From Pomphorhynchus laevis (Eukaryota; Acanthocephala; Palaeacanthocephala; Echinorhynchida; Pomphorhynchidae), in the NCBI GenBank assembly GCA_012934845.2, contig WNNJ02000651.1:1-64000 (forward strand): a stretch of 64,000 bases of DNA. The letters run 5' to 3'. A program made the translations under genes and the position numbers. Under the pieces are notes generated by a model. The model saw only the letters and a program-made list of their open reading frames with translations. It was not told the DNA's origin and did not search any database. Position 1 is the first letter of the stretch. Each line of letters starts with the position of its first letter. Positions 51,601 to 63,670 of the stretch are shown one piece after another.

Positions 51601-54573
51601 CTAATTAGGGTATTCCAGTGGTAGTGTTGAATGGCGGCATTGTTCATGTATCCATTTGTAGCATCGTGATTTAAACGTTCTCAAACTGGGGGCTGCAACG
51701 ACTTCCTCAGGCAACGAATTCCACATGTTAATTCCTCTCCTTGAGAGTCTATACACTTTTGGTAATCTGCCAAATCTAAATTTATACAAGACTCTGCTAT
51801 GTCCCCGCAACTGATCTACCCGCCTAGTGATTACATCGGTGGGATAACCTACCACATCATTCGACATATGCCATAGACATAGCATTTCCAAGGATATGAA
51901 CCTCTCACGTACCGACAACATCCCAATACGACTTAGACGTACATAATAGTCAATACCACTTAAGCCAATACAGAGCCTCGATCCGCGCCTAAGAATAGAC
52001 TCCAGGTCTAATAGTTCTTGCTTAGTGACAGGGAAACAAGCCTGAATGCAGTACTCCAAGTGTGGCCTGACGATGGAGATGAATAACCTCTTGAACATAT
52101 GACAGCTTAACCTGAGGAATGCATTTTTAATACAATATAACGCCCTAGTAGCTTTACCTAGAAAGAAGTCGGTGTTCAACTTTGTTTTCAAGGATCTATG
52201 AACAATAATCCCTAAATCCTTATGATGAGACACTTCCTTTAAGACCATATCTCCAATAAAGTACCTTAGAGTTTCAATAGGGCGACCTAGTTGCATGAGG
52301 ACACATTTATCAACATTCAACCGTAGTCCGGTAGAATCGCACCACTTGATCAGGGAGTTTAGATCATTTTGTAACGATACTCGATCAGCAGGACTTCTAA
52401 TGATCGACCAAATCTTTAGATCGTCTGCAAACGCTAGATGAGAGCATGATAAGCGGAGTAGCAGATCATTAATGAAGATTATAAAGAGCAGTGGGCCAAG
52501 GACTGATCCCTGCGGTACGCCAGAATTAATATTTACCGAATAAGAAAACACACCCCCACACAAACTCGGAAAGACCTATTCGATAGAAATTCCCTGACCC
52601 ACTCACAAATATATGAATGAAGTCCATAGTGATACAGTAAAGACACTATGCCGTCGTGTGGTACCCTATCAAAAGCTTTCGAAAAATCAAGGAATACTGT
52701 ATGAACCTGAAACCCAGCCCCCAGAGCATCAGCCCATTTTTCACGCGCAGTTAGTAGTTAGTAAGGCATGAACGTCCGATCATGAAACCATGTTGAGATT
52801 CAACCAATATGTGATTACGATCCAAATGATCCCTGATTCTACTAGCAATGATTCTTTCTAAAAGTTTGCAGAATACGCTAGTCAAGCTAATGGGCCGAAA
52901 GTCCGCGCAAAAGCTAGCAGGATGCTTTTTGGGAATAGGCACCACAATTGCACACTTCCAACTGTCAGGAATCCAAGATGTGTCTAAGCTGTATCTGAAG
53001 AACATAGTTAAATCATTGCTCAGTTCGTTCGCTAGGGATTTGATGAGGAAGGGGAAAATATTGTCTGGCCCCGGAGATGTAAGCGAATCGAGCTTCATAA
53101 CCTCGTTCAACACCTCATCCACTCTGAGTGGACGAACACAACACCGATGAGCAACCGGAACATACTTCCAACTAAAGTCATGCAGTTTGTTAGAGGTCAA
53201 AGCCTGTACCAAGAAGCCATCAGCTAAATGTTGGGCGATTAGAGACGGATCGGTCAAAGTTTCAGTTGGCGTTTGGATTGAGCTAATTGTGGCGACAAGT
53301 GTTCTGTTGTTTCTTACATAAGACCAAAACCTCCTAGGATTCAAAGATGCATCCCTGGCGATACTATCTTCGTACGAATAGCGTTTCTGAAATTTAAGCT
53401 GATTGCATAAGTTCCGAGAGTCGATGTAGGCACGTTTTGAAGCAGGAGAACGCCTAAATTCGCGCAACAATTTGTTGCGGGATCTTATAGCATCAAGAAG
53501 CTCTCTGTCGAACCAAGGAGGATGTCCATGCTTGGACTTGCAGGCACGTAGCGGAGCAAAGATATCAGAAATTCGATCAATTCATCATGGAGCAGATCAA
53601 ATACTACAGGAACCTCCAAACCGAAGTGGATACGAAGACTATCACAGATACCTTTTGGGAAGCTTGCAGCTAGTTGACTAGCATCAACACCTACCCAACA
53701 ACGTTTTTTAAAATTAGAGTTTTGTGAGGCCCTGTTGAACAGCGACAGTCGCATAGAGAGTACACAGTGATCGCTATTGCCAATTGGTGCGTCATAACGA
53801 ACACCTGAAACTTCACCCAAACACTTAGTAAAGACCAAATCGAGTATAGAAGGCGTCCCTGTCACACAAGTAGGTTCTTTAATATGTTGAACTAGTAGCA
53901 TCTCGAGTAACAGAAAGTCACTCAGTACTTTCCCAATTCCGTGAATTGGTCGTGAATGACTATTTTTCCAGTCTATTTGGGAGATATTGATGTTACCCAG
54001 GAGCAAAATCAGAGGATACGAAGATAAACTCATCAAATGTAGTTTAAGAGAGTCAAATCTTAATTCATAGGACGGAGAACGGTAAAGGAAGCAGAATCGG
54101 GATCGTTGACCATTTCCCAGTGTAAAAGCAAGACCTTCAAAGGAATAACCAATATCGTCGCGAAAAGCCGAGATATTCGATACCAGGAGACTATTTCGCA
54201 CATAGGCGGCTACCCCACCTCCACGTTTACCACATGAGCGATCCGAACGTATTACAAAATAGTTAGGGATGGCAACACAGTCATCCGAAATGTCAGAATG
54301 TAGCCATGTTTCGGTTATACAAAATACATCAAAACGTTTCGAAGCAACTATGAATTTAATTTCCGAGAACTGAGCCAGGAGACTACGAACATTTGAATAA
54401 CCGACAAAAATGTTCGTATAATGGGAAAATTTGACACGCTTGGTGACACTATCTAAGTCTACTAGTTTTCCTACACACGAACCATCACTACTAAAGAGGT
54501 CTGACTCTACAGAAGTAAGGGATGCCACCGGACAGTCGGACGCCACTTGACCACCCGAAAATTCCGGACACAT
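51601..54573 (-). pseudogene. CR1-like ORF2: endonuclease and reverse transcriptase
   Basis: 54573-53485 holds the APE endonuclease: YSNVRSLLAQFSEIKF, CITETWLHS with the catalytic Glu, RGGGVAAYVR, YRSPSYE, LLLGNINISQIDW and GNSDHCVLSMRL. The usual GDFN is GNIN, an Asp-to-Asn change likely to kill the nuclease. 53470-52751 holds SPGPDNIFPFLIK, FRPISLTSVFCKLLE and QHGFMIGRSCL. In the next phase motif A reads VFLDFSKAFDRVPHD (about 52690). From 52563: GVPQGSVLGPLLFIIFIND (motif B), LAFADDLKIW (motif C) and the complete thumb to LEYPN. Two frameshifts; otherwise complete. Confidence 0.85.
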
Positions 54574-55052
54574 AGGCTGTTCTCACCACTTTCCAGCCGT
54601 CGATGCAGCTCGTTGAAAGCCTCGTGTCTTCTCAAACGATCTGCAGGAGATAAATCACGGAGTATATGAAAATCAGAGCGCGATAATCTAAATGCATGCT
54701 TGAGTAGGAAGTCAACATGATCTTTTGAGTCTAGAACAACTTTTAAAAGTCTAGGTCTATCTGAAAGTTTCTTGCCTAGACGAAAAACTCTTCGAACTTT
54801 AAGACACTTCGCAACATCCACATCGCTCTGAAGAAAAATCTTAGAAAACACTGCGTGAAGATGCACAATATCGTCATCCAGTCTACTTTGGGGATTGTTA
54901 CTGAGAGATTCTTCAACACCGCTCACGATAACGTTTAACTCTCTTCTGGAGTTAAATTGTCTAGAGCTAAATTGTTTAGGGCTAGCAGACGGAACTAATG
55001 AAGAATGAGTCTCAGGGGTAATCGATGGCCGTCGATGATTTGGAGGAATCAC
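54507..55052 (-). CDS. CR1-like ORF1 protein
   Basis: 181 residues, intact. After a Ser/Pro/Arg-rich start, NVIVSGVEESLSNNPQSR opens an RRM-like domain. KVRRVFRLGKKLSDRPRLLK and VVLDSKDHVDFLLKHA follow, then ILRDLSPADRLRRHEA. This is the standard ORF1 arrangement of CR1-type LINEs, an RNA-binding chaperone. It overlaps the start of ORF2 by about 67 bases in another phase. Confidence 0.75.
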   Translation of the reverse strand: MIPPNHRRPSITPETHSSLVPSASPKQFSSRQFNSRRELNVIVSGVEESLSNNPQSRLDDDIVHLHAVFSKIFLQSDVDVAKCLKVRRVFRLGKKLSDRPRLLKVVLDSKDHVDFLLKHAFRLSRSDFHILRDLSPADRLRRHEAFNELHRRLESGENSLCVRNFRVVKWRPTVRWHPLLL

Positions 55053-55242
55053 TGCATGTTGTTTATTATTTGGAAGGCTAACTATTTGTCGTAGATTATC
55101 TATAGTCCTAACTTAATTTGACTAGCCTTTGCAAGATCCTTAACGCTCTCAATTAACGGGGCTACTAGATGAGTAACACATAAACTGCAGCGGGAATGCA
55201 GTAGCTGCGGGTAAGCACAAGGACGCTCACTACAATCACTAC

Positions 55243-55272
55243 CTAGAGGACAGTTTTGATACTGTCCTCTAG
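55243..55272. repeat. perfect 12-bp hairpin
   Basis: CTAGAGGACAGT (55243-55254) and ACTGTCCTCTAG (55261-55272), loop TTTGAT. Confidence 0.6.
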
Positions 55273-55365
55273 TAATACTGCATTAATACTGCATTACTAC
55301 ACTTTTATTATATTAAACTTACGTTTCACTAAATATTCGATTAAGAATTATTGAGCAATTATTAA

Positions 55366-55510
55366 GAATTATTATGGATCAAAGAAAGGAAAATTTTTGT
55401 TTGATATTTTGCTAACCTCTGATAGCATATTGAAGATGATAACAGCAGTTAGCGAAATATCAAATAAAATTTCCTCTTTTCTTTGATTTAGCAGTAATAA
55501 TTCTTTATCA
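55366..55510. repeat. foldback element FB-A copy 2
   Basis: Same family as 6088-6240: GGATCAAAGAAAGGAAAATT at the left, TTTCCTCTTTTCTTTGAT at the right, arms meeting near 55430. Followed by AATAATTCTTTATCAATCATGG as in the fragment near 47650. Confidence 0.75.
55430..55465 (+). ncRNA. hammerhead-like core in FB-A copy 2 (candidate)
   Basis: TTGAAGA (55430-55436, one change from CUGANGA), stem II GATAAC with GTTAGC (five of six pairs), GAA (55454-55456), palindrome ATAT (55457-55460), C. Better preserved on this strand than copy 1. Confidence 0.4.
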
Positions 55511-55599
55511 ATCATGGATATTATTTGAGTTAAAAAATTCTTGATTACTAAGTACTTACAATCGTTGAATCTTTTGGTTATTAAAACTTACATCGTTTA

Positions 55600-55700
55600 T
55601 TGAACTACGATTACAACTTTATTACTACGATTAAAACGTTTACAACGTTTACATCGATTACAACGCTTACATCGATTACAACGATTTAACAGTGCATAAT
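55600..55700. repeat. degenerate short tandem repeat
   Basis: Several copies of a 15-16 bp word like TTACATCGATTACAACG just upstream of RLE-3. Confidence 0.6.
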
Positions 55701-56136
55701 ATCCATCAACAACGATTACAAGTGCGTCAACAATTACAAGTGCGAAATCTCATTCAACAACTTTAAGTGGACACCACATCGACGAATCTACGAAGGACAT
55801 AACAAAGTCCACAAGGCAGACTGCGTAGATAAGCAGCAAAGTATGCCCAGATTCGCGACAAAATCATCAACCGCCGCTAGATCGTCATACCCACATATGA
55901 TAAGTGACCCGCATCTTTCCGAGTCTGTGCCTCCTCAGTCTGACGCTACCCACTCCATTCAACCTGTCCCTGTCGAGTGGGAATGTTCAATTTGCAAAAT
56001 TTCTTGAGGGATCACCAAATTTGGAAAATTCCGGGTTCACGGGCCCCTCCGTTTCAGGTGACAGGGGTCTGGTCGTACACTTTCTGCATTACAACATCAA
56101 CAAACTGCAAATAACCCAACTCTTCATGTCGTAAAA

Positions 56137-57490
56137 TTGAGCCTTATACCCTCCTTAGATCAGCTGTCCCAGCATCTCCCTAAATCGGTTTTGAAAAGAA
56201 TACCGAAGGGCGCTAGATACCATACAGCTAAGGCATTTATTCGCCTCTTAAATGACTGTGCGGATGAGAACAGTCCAACAAGCTGGCTTCGGTTGTTCAC
56301 TTTCTCTAGACTCGTGCTTACATCATGTGAATCATCCGGACGATCCCTTACATCGATCATCAAGGATAGAATTTTGAAATTTGATGATAGCTCCCTTAAG
56401 ATTACCCGATAATCGGACCCTTGTATACCAATGAAAAATAATGCACATTCGAAGGCTCCGAAATCAAAAACCTTGTGCGAACGAGTTTCTATCAAGTTTG
56501 CAGACTGTGATGTTCGTGGGGCTGTACGGCTACTCACATCATCTGACTCCTTTGCTGACAATATAGAGAGTTCCTTTCAGTCCCTTAAGGAAATGCACCC
56601 TTCACACACAAGAGATAGTCTCATTCCTCAAAACTATCCTTCAGAAAATTCGAGTCGTTCCAACTCTTTCGAGGTAAGAAGGGACATTTCAAGTTTCGCC
56701 AATGGTTTGGGACATGGAATGGATGGCCTTCGCCCTTAACAATTGAAAGACATGATGTCCTATAGCGCTGATGATACAGTTCCGTCTATGGAACGCGCTC
56801 TTTCTCGTGTAATCGATGGTTTTATAAAGTAATCTCGTCGCGGAAGGAGTGCAGCTTTTCTTTCCAGCGTTCTTATGTGCACTCAATAAAAAGGATGGTG
56901 GAATTCGCCCAATCGCAATCGGGATCACACTTCGTCGCATTGCTGCCAAGATACTGTGTATAAGGATATCACAAAAAGTAGATGATCACTTCCATTCATA
57001 CCAACTAGGGTGTTGTACACCATGCGGAGCAGAAGCAATTGTTCACGCAGTCCGATAATTCATAATAAACTGCCAACAGCCTACAGTTGTTCTCATAATA
57101 TACTTTCGAAATGCTTTTAACACCACAGATCGCGGTGTTCTTCTTTAAGCAGTAAAAGAACACATCCCAGAAGCATTTCCATATTTTCATTCTGCCTACG
57201 ACTCTCAGAAACCTCTGGTTTATGAAGATCGAATCATTTGGTCAAAAACAGGCGTTCAACAGGACGATCCCCATGGTCCAATTGGTTTTGCCCTGACAGT
57301 AAATCCTATTTCGCACTATCTTCAATCCACCTTTATCGCGTGATATTTGGACGACGCAACGCTTGGAGGAGATTCATCTGTTGTGCTGCACGATTTGGAG
57401 ACGATTTTGGCATCAGCTAACCGAATAGGTCTGGAGCTTAATGCAGACAAATGTGAGCTCATGTTCCTGAATATGGGGGAACATTAAATC
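56137..57490 (+). pseudogene. RLE-3 N-terminal region and reverse transcriptase (broken)
   Basis: 56137-56412 encodes the N-terminal helix-rich domain that precedes the RT (LPKSVLKRIPKGARYHTAK). 56849-57058 holds GGIRPIAIGITLRRIAAKI and YQLGCCTPCGAEAIVHAV. RT motif A is decayed (IIYFRNAFNTTDRG near 57100). Motif B reads QQDDPHGP (near 57260; usual QGDPLGP), and motif C is YLDDATLGGD (near 57349), preceded by a TGA in place of Trp. NADKCELMFLN follows. The RT is certainly inactive. Confidence 0.7.
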
Positions 57491-57496
57491 GAACAG

Positions 57497-58810
57497 ATGA
57501 CGACTACCTTTTCATATGTAGCCCCAAACATAAAAGTAATTGGTCGGGAAAATGTGCAAATCCTTGGGAGCGTTGTCTTTGAAGAGAATTCACTGAAAGA
57601 TTTGACTCAGAGCGAGGAGCAATTGGTATTAATGTGCACTAGGGTTTGCGAGGTTCGTGCTCACGAGGCACTTTTCCTTGTAAAGAACTGCCTTTACATG
57701 CCCAGACTGCTTTATAAGTTCCGTACAACTCCTTCCTCCAACATGTACGCGGAACTCTATAAGCTCGATGATATACTGAAAAAATATTTATCCCACCTCA
57801 CAAATTACGTGATAACGAACGATTCTTAGCGTCAAGCTTCATTGCCCGTGCCGTTTGGTGGTTTGGGGATCCGCAGTTCAGCGGACATTGCTCTTCCGGC
57901 TTTTTTATCGTCTGTAGTGGCAACGAAGGACTGCGTCAACATTCTTTTGAATAACTCTACACATTGCCCACATTTCGACGCTGGCTACTCAACTTGGTTG
58001 GCCAAGACGGGTCTCAGTGAGGCACCAACTAATAGCTATAAACAATCCGCTTGGGACACTCCCTTCGTTTAACGAGCTTATGAATCTTTAATTGAATGCT
58101 CGGAAGGCGAGGCATCTTGCGTGCGAATTATGGCGGTCTCCACAAGTGAGTCTGGTGCTTGGCTAAACACAGTTCCGATTGGTGCCCTGGGAACTTTGCT
58201 CGATGACGAGAATGTGAGATTGAAAATTTCCCTAAGACTAGGCCTTACTACATGTACTCCACATATATGTCATTGTGGAGCGTCTGTTGAGGAGTCAGGA
58301 TGGCACGGATTAACATGCAGAATTTCGAGAGGCAGATTCCCCAGACACGCGGAAATAAATTCAGTGATAAGCATAGTCATCAACACCGTCAACGCCCCAA
58401 ACATTCTAGAGCCATCCAATGTATGCAGATCGGACGGTCGACGTCCTGATGGAGTCACCATTTTTCCTTGGCGTGAAGGGAAATGTTTGATATGGGGCGC
58501 CACCTGCGTGGGCACCCTCGCAGCCAGAGGAGCGAGCGAAGCAGCTTCATATGCCGAAGAGCAGAATCGGCTGAAATATGCCGACTTGACCATGTTCTAC
58601 ATATTTTGCCCTTTTGGAGTAGAGATTTATGGATCACTGGGATCTTCAGCTTTGGCTCTTGTTAAGGAGATAGGGAAAAGATTGAAGCACGTTACCGGGG
58701 ATTCACGTGCTACTTCATACCTCCTCCAAAATGTTAGCATCGGCATCCAACGTGGAAATGCTGTCAGCATTCTGGCAACGGCTCCAAAGGGCAAGAACAT
58801 GGTAGGCTAA
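57497..58810 (+). pseudogene. RLE-3 thumb and restriction-like endonuclease
   Basis: 57497-57829 and 57842-58072 hold the thumb, with PVPFGGLGIRSSADIALPAF. 58121-58810 holds LRLGLTTCTPHICHCGASV, then WHGLTCRISRG (zinc motif), RH, RPDGVTIFPW, and LIWGATCVGTLA. In related elements the last block is WDxT; here the Asp of the nuclease is Gly. ALVKEIGKRLKHVTGDSRAT and IGIQRGNAVSI close the protein, as in relatives. Confidence 0.75.
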
Positions 58811-58834
58811 TAGTAGCAGCCAGTCTTGCTAAAA

Positions 58835-59500
58835 GAATGACATTTCTCTACGAAGAAGACGAACGCTCTCCTGTATTTATCTTTTTTAATATTATTGTTA
58901 AAAAAAAATAAAAAAATTATCAACTATTTAAAATCATTTATTTTATTGCCATATATTTCTTGATATTAAAAAATTCAGCTATAAAAATTGGAGACTGGCA
59001 TTCAGCATCACAAGAGTTTTACATAAATTAAGAAACGTAAAAACATCACACGAACGTTCGATATCTACGAGTTCTGGTCAATTAAGATGATGTACTTGCA
59101 TCACTAAAAACTCAATTTTCCGCAGCTGCTCTCGTGCAAAAATTGGCAGCAATTGCACTGATTGCTATAAAAGGTACATGTTTATTAAAGTGGCTATTGT
59201 GGATATACATTCACTTACAAGTTCATTAAACAAGTCCACAAATTGCAAATTAAAAGTTTTTACAACAAATAAAAAATGAAAAATAAATATGTTGATGTGT
59301 GGGAGTTTTAAAGAGTGGGAAAATACTAAAAATTATTTAAAACTTTTATATTTAATTTTTTTTTTAATATTCGATTTGTATGTATATCGATTTTGCAGTA
59401 GAGATAACACTAATTTACTATCTGATTTTAACGTGAATCCAAAATCTTATTCGGGGTGCTTGATGAAATGCCTGCTCACCTATGATGACTGAATTGAAAA
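58835..59500. other. gene-free stretch
   Basis: AT-rich; a 67-codon frame at 59289-59492 is not recognised and probably chance. Confidence 0.45.
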
Positions 59501-59945
59501 TAATTAAGCGAACATCGACAAGTATTAAAATAATTACACCAGATTTGCAGATGGTACAAAATATTAAAGTCCATAAAACGGCACTATCAAAGTCCATGAA
59601 ACGGCACTATCAAAATTCATGAAACGACAAAATTAAGATCTATGAAATGACTATATCAAATCAATAAAACAATACTATCAAAGCATACGAATGAACAAAA
59701 CAGCTGGGACAAGTCAATATTGTTGAGATAAAAAAATAAGCGAATATTGACAAGTATTAAAATAATTAAACGTGATTTGTAGATGGCAGAAAATATTAAA
59801 GTCCATTAAACGGCACTATCAAAGTCCACGAAACGACAATATTAGAGTCCATGAAACGATCATATCACATCAATAAAACGATATTATCAAAGCCGACGAA
59901 TGAACACAACGGCTGGGTAAGTCAATATTGCTGAGATTAAAAGGC
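59500..59945. repeat. tandem duplication with inner ~24-bp repeats
   Basis: Two units (from about 59503 and 59738) share CGACAAGTATTAAAATAATT, the run of 'ACTATCAAAGTCCATGAAACG' variants and GCTGGG-AAGTCAATATTG. Inside each unit a word like ATCAAAGTCCATGAAACGGC recurs four to five times. Satellite-like. Confidence 0.75.
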
Positions 59946-60004
59946 ATTCCCAGCAAATAAAATTAAAAAATTGATTTATTTTTATGTGGCAAATGCGTGC
60001 TGGT

Positions 60005-62655
60005 GTACGCTTACATTAACAACGAAGAAAAAAACAAAAGTCTAAATCATGTGTTGAGAAGGTGGGGACGGAGGAGATATTTGAATGTGACAAAGAAGGG
60101 AGCGCGGCGGACGTTTAAAACCAGATCAATTTGGAGACTGTTGTTAGAGTAATTGGGAACGTGAAGTAAGAGGGAATGACGGGTGCGTAGCGATAGAGAG
60201 AGGTGAGGCGAGTGTCGTCTAAGAAAGGAAGGTTGATGAACTATGGGACCTGACACCAATGATACATAAAGTGACGAGAAGGCGGAGTTTGATACTGATG
60301 TGGATAGGGGGTCATGAGTTGGGCAAGATATGTAGATGTGTGGTCGAAGCGACGGAGACGTAGGAGCACTCGAACGGCGGAGTTGATGATGTGTTGTAGG
60401 AGTAGGATGATGGATTTTGGAGAATTATGAAAAAAACTGAAACAGTAATCGATTTTAGCGAAGATAAACGATGAGAGACATACACGAACAGAAGTCGATA
60501 TGGGGGGGCGGATACTGTGGATGTCACGGGGAATGAGGTTAGACGAGCAGACCTTGTCTCGGACGAAGAGTTTAAGGGAAAAGTGATCATTGAAATAGAA
60601 TCCTAAGAAAGTGAGATTGTGGGCTATGAGGATGATTGATGAGGCAAAAGATACAGGGGATGCGATATGTTAGATTGACGGAGGATCCATATCATTTTGG
60701 ACTTGTCTGGTTTAGAACGAGATGAAGATGGAAGACGTTTGTAGATAGAAGAAAGAAAGTTGGAGCAGAAATGGCGATATCGTGTATGCGATAGGCGGGT
60801 ACATGAGCATAGATGAGGATGTCGTCGGCGTATTATATGAAGTTAAAGGAGTAAGGTTTGATAAACGGAGAGAGATCGCCAAGTAGAAGAGAAAAAAGCA
60901 GGGGACCCAGGACTGAACCTTTTGAACCTTGCAGAAAATATGGATGGGATGGGCGTATGATGAATTTGAAAAGACGCGAAAAGAACGGTCGGATAGATAT
61001 GAGACAAACCATGCTACGGAGGAGGAAGAAAAGCCGTAATTATAACGAAGGCGAGAAAGGAGTATGGGAGGAGAAAAATGTCCTATTTCTGGGACGTGTC
61101 TCTCTAGGAGGAGAGAAATTGAACGATAGCTAGAAGGAAAGGTGGGGTCTAGAGATTGTTTCTTAAGGAAGGACCGAACGATGTTTGATCTCTGGGACAT
61201 TTCTCTCCTAGGGAGGAGAGAAATGGAACGATAGCTAGAAGGAAGGGAGGGGCCGAGCGATTGTTTCTTAAGGAGGGATCAAATGATGGCAGAATTCCAA
61301 TGTGAAGGAAATATACGACTGCGGATAGACGAGTTAAACAAGGTTGTAAGGAAAGGGGATATCGATGATCATATAGATTTAAGTATGGGGTTAAGCAGGG
61401 GATCGGCAGGTGAGGTTTTGTTGAGCAAAGATATGAGGACAGATGAGACTCGGCAAGCGAGACAGGGAGAAGATTAAAGAGTTCCGGGAGGATTAAGGGA
61501 GGCGGGGAAGAGTGTGATGTGATCTAGACTGGGGTGTGAGAGAGCAACTTGGATACTTTGGTTTGAAGAAATGACAAATAATTATGGGGATTGATGTTGC
61601 AAGACGAAGAGGAACGAGAAAGGATTGAATTAAAAGTACGCCAGAGAGACGTAGAGTTGAATTAAGTGGTGATTTTATGCGGCCAGAAGGAGTTGCATTT
61701 GGTACGTAGTAGGTGGAGATGAGTCCGGCGAAGAGCAACTTAGGAATCACGGAGAGAAGGAATGAGCGAGCGGATATCACGTTTGAGAGAGCGGTGATAG
61801 ACTCGAAAAGCATGGCTGAGTCGACGCTTTGAGAGTAGGCATTGGATGTCAAACCATGGGGCACGGTGCAAGCGACGGTGAGGCTTGAAGGTCAAGAGAT
61901 GATCGAGAGTGGATGTGAGTTCAGAGTCGAAAATAAAGGCAATATTGTGATGAGAGGAAGATGTTATTGCGGGAGAAGATATAGACGATTTCAGTAAGGC
62001 GGAGCGAAGAATGGACAGGTCAAGATTTCTCCAAAGGCGACGTAGGATGGTTAGGTGTGTGAAGCGGGAAGTCGTTGGAAGTGTGATCAAGGGTGACGAG
62101 AAAGTGATTGGATAGATCAGGATCGGAGATGGACTGTGAGGTGTAGGCAACAAAACTATCGGGTACAGCCATGATGTCTAGTGCCCCGCCAAGGATATGT
62201 GTGGGGGCACTTGAGATGAGTTTGTAGTTGTAGTTGGATAGAATGTTAATGAATAGGATGAAATCAGTGGAAGAGGGGCGGTCGAGGCGGATGTTTAAGT
62301 TGTCAATAACGATCAAAGGAATGGAAGACAAATAACAGTGATACAGGAGGTCTGCGAGTTCCGTAAAAAATAAGGAGGTAGGAGTTGATAAACCAGGACA
62401 GCATATAATAGCGATATCCAGAGTGATCGGGCTAGAAGAACGACAAGTGAGCAATTTATAAGAGCAATGACTGAAAAGCGGGAGTGATTTTGCGAAGAGA
62501 CACGGGGTAACGGGCGAATGCTACAATGCCGCCATAATTAGAAGATTTAGAAGAGGGTGAGCTGAGGGGGCGATCGGATTCGACTTGTGAGCAACCGGCA
62601 GATAGCAAACGGCGAATGAAGAGGCCGTTGGAATCGGAGTGTCAGGATTCGGTGA
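60005..62655 (-). mobile_element. L2/CR1-group LINE, 5'-truncated second copy (L2-2)
   Basis: - strand relative of L2-1. It starts inside the endonuclease at the equivalent of LFCLTES (about 62655) and ends at the same 3' sequence (GCACGCATTTGCCACATAAA). It has no (TA)n tract at its 3' end. An internal part before RT motif A is rearranged or deleted between about 60712 and 61200. Confidence 0.8.
60047..62454 (-). pseudogene. L2-2 ORF2 pieces
   Basis: 62454-62020: LTCRSSSPITLDIAI, LIVIDNLNIRLDRPSS (GDFN is DNLN here, so the endonuclease is dead) and DLSNHFLVTLD. 62153-61740 continues in the adjacent phase through RRLWRNLDLSILRSAL, showing the phase L2-1 lost. 61200-60712: KKQSLDPTFPSSYRSISL, then a jump to LLSRLRYNYGFSSSSVAW, so motif A has been deleted; YNTPTTSSSM marks the decayed motif C. 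60259-60047 holds the C-terminus (LHVPNYSNN). Non-functional. Confidence 0.7.
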
Positions 62656-62659
62656 GGCA

Positions 62660-63004
62660 GAATAGATATTATAATTTAAGCAAATTATAATTTAATTAAC
62701 AACGCTTATGATAGTGAACTTTGTTTTAAAATTCGACAATTTAAATTATTAGCGACCCGAGTTTTGTAATAGCGAACTGTCGTAATAAAGCAGGTAATGA
62801 TTTTTATCGAACAATGGCATAAGTACTTGCAAAAACTAACATTTCAAAATCGTATTAATATCAAATTGCAATGTATTCTTGATTATAAATTACTTTCTGC
62901 CAAGAACGTGAAACCAACACCAGCACTCAGTAGATACAATTACATATCCTTATATAATATTTATGTAATTGCTTTTAATTATTGAAAAATAATAAAAAAC
63001 ATCG
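62660..63004. other. gene-free stretch
   Basis: AT-rich, short chance frame only. Confidence 0.4.
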
Positions 63005-63195
63005 TTACAATTAATTAAAATTATATTTTCGAATTTTTGTCAGAAACTGCTGGCGTCCTAAGGAACCAAGATGTAAACATTGAACAAACAGGGGACAAGA
63101 GGAGTTTTTTGTCTTTTGTTTGCTGAGCATTTTCCCTTTAGATGTCAGCAGTTTTTCTGACAAAAATTCGAAAATATAATTTTAAATTAATTGTG
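63005..63195. repeat. foldback element FB-F
   Basis: Arms 63005-63060 and 63141-63195 are complementary, with TTTTCGAATTTTTGTCAGAA at the left and its complement at the right. A partial third copy of one arm (ATGACAGCAGTTGTGAATAA and following) lies at about 63828-63885. Confidence 0.75.
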
Positions 63196-63268
63196 ACTGT
63201 TCGCTTTGATACGGCTATATTCTGATATTATTCAGACAAACGATAATTTCTTCCGTGGATTATATACT

Positions 63269-63670
63269 TTAATGTGAGGGTATTTGTATAATACTCACAA
63301 CTGGAGAATATATTTTATAGATCACATTAATTTGTGTATAATTTATAATTTTATTGAAAACAAATGTTATGAAATTTGTTAATAAAGTAAAAAATTCGGT
63401 TTCATGAACACATGGCAAAAAGGTATTTAAGGTTCGGTATCGACGGCCATAACTGTAATTACCCGGTGTGAACGCATACATGATCTGAATGGTGAAATAA
63501 ATTAGGCTGTATTTGAATAATGAAAGCTGAATTATTGCAGTTTCTGCATGAAATAACTTACATGGTATTTTAGAAATTTCACACGGGTTAGATGTATTAA
63601 ACAGTTTATGTGAAGACGTAGTTAAATATTTGTTGGCAACAAAACATCTACGAAACGGCAATAATAGCAA
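63269..63670 (-). other. 133-codon open frame, unrecognised
   Basis: Starts MLLLPFRRCFVANKYLTTSS. No family recognised and no motif seen; hydrophobic, AT-driven composition. It may be chance or part of a gene extending beyond the window. Confidence 0.15.

Larger units (their letters stand above)
51520..55100 (-). mobile_element. CR1-like LINE, nearly full length
   Basis: - strand: 5' region near 55100, ORF1 55052-54507, ORF2 54573-51601, 3' UTR to about 51520 ending in an A-rich stretch next to AATACATACCAAAG. ORF2 has two phase changes (near 52750 and 52565). The RT C-terminal wording resembles CR1-group elements of helminths and other invertebrates. It sits between RLE-2 and foldback FB-A copy 2. 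Confidence 0.85.
55842..58830 (+). mobile_element. RLE-type LINE, decayed but nearly full length (RLE-3)
   Basis: Starts with MPRFATKSSTAARSS and a Cys pair (CSIC) that may be a zinc finger start, runs through RT and RLE, and ends near 58830. Many frame breaks. A third, distinct RLE family beside RLE-1 and RLE-2; its thumb/endonuclease wording is that of a family widespread in invertebrates. Confidence 0.75.

Noticed and set aside
63005-63195. CTGACAA and GAAAATAT in the arms of FB-F
   Set aside because: Only six bases separate the two strands, so no stem II can form.
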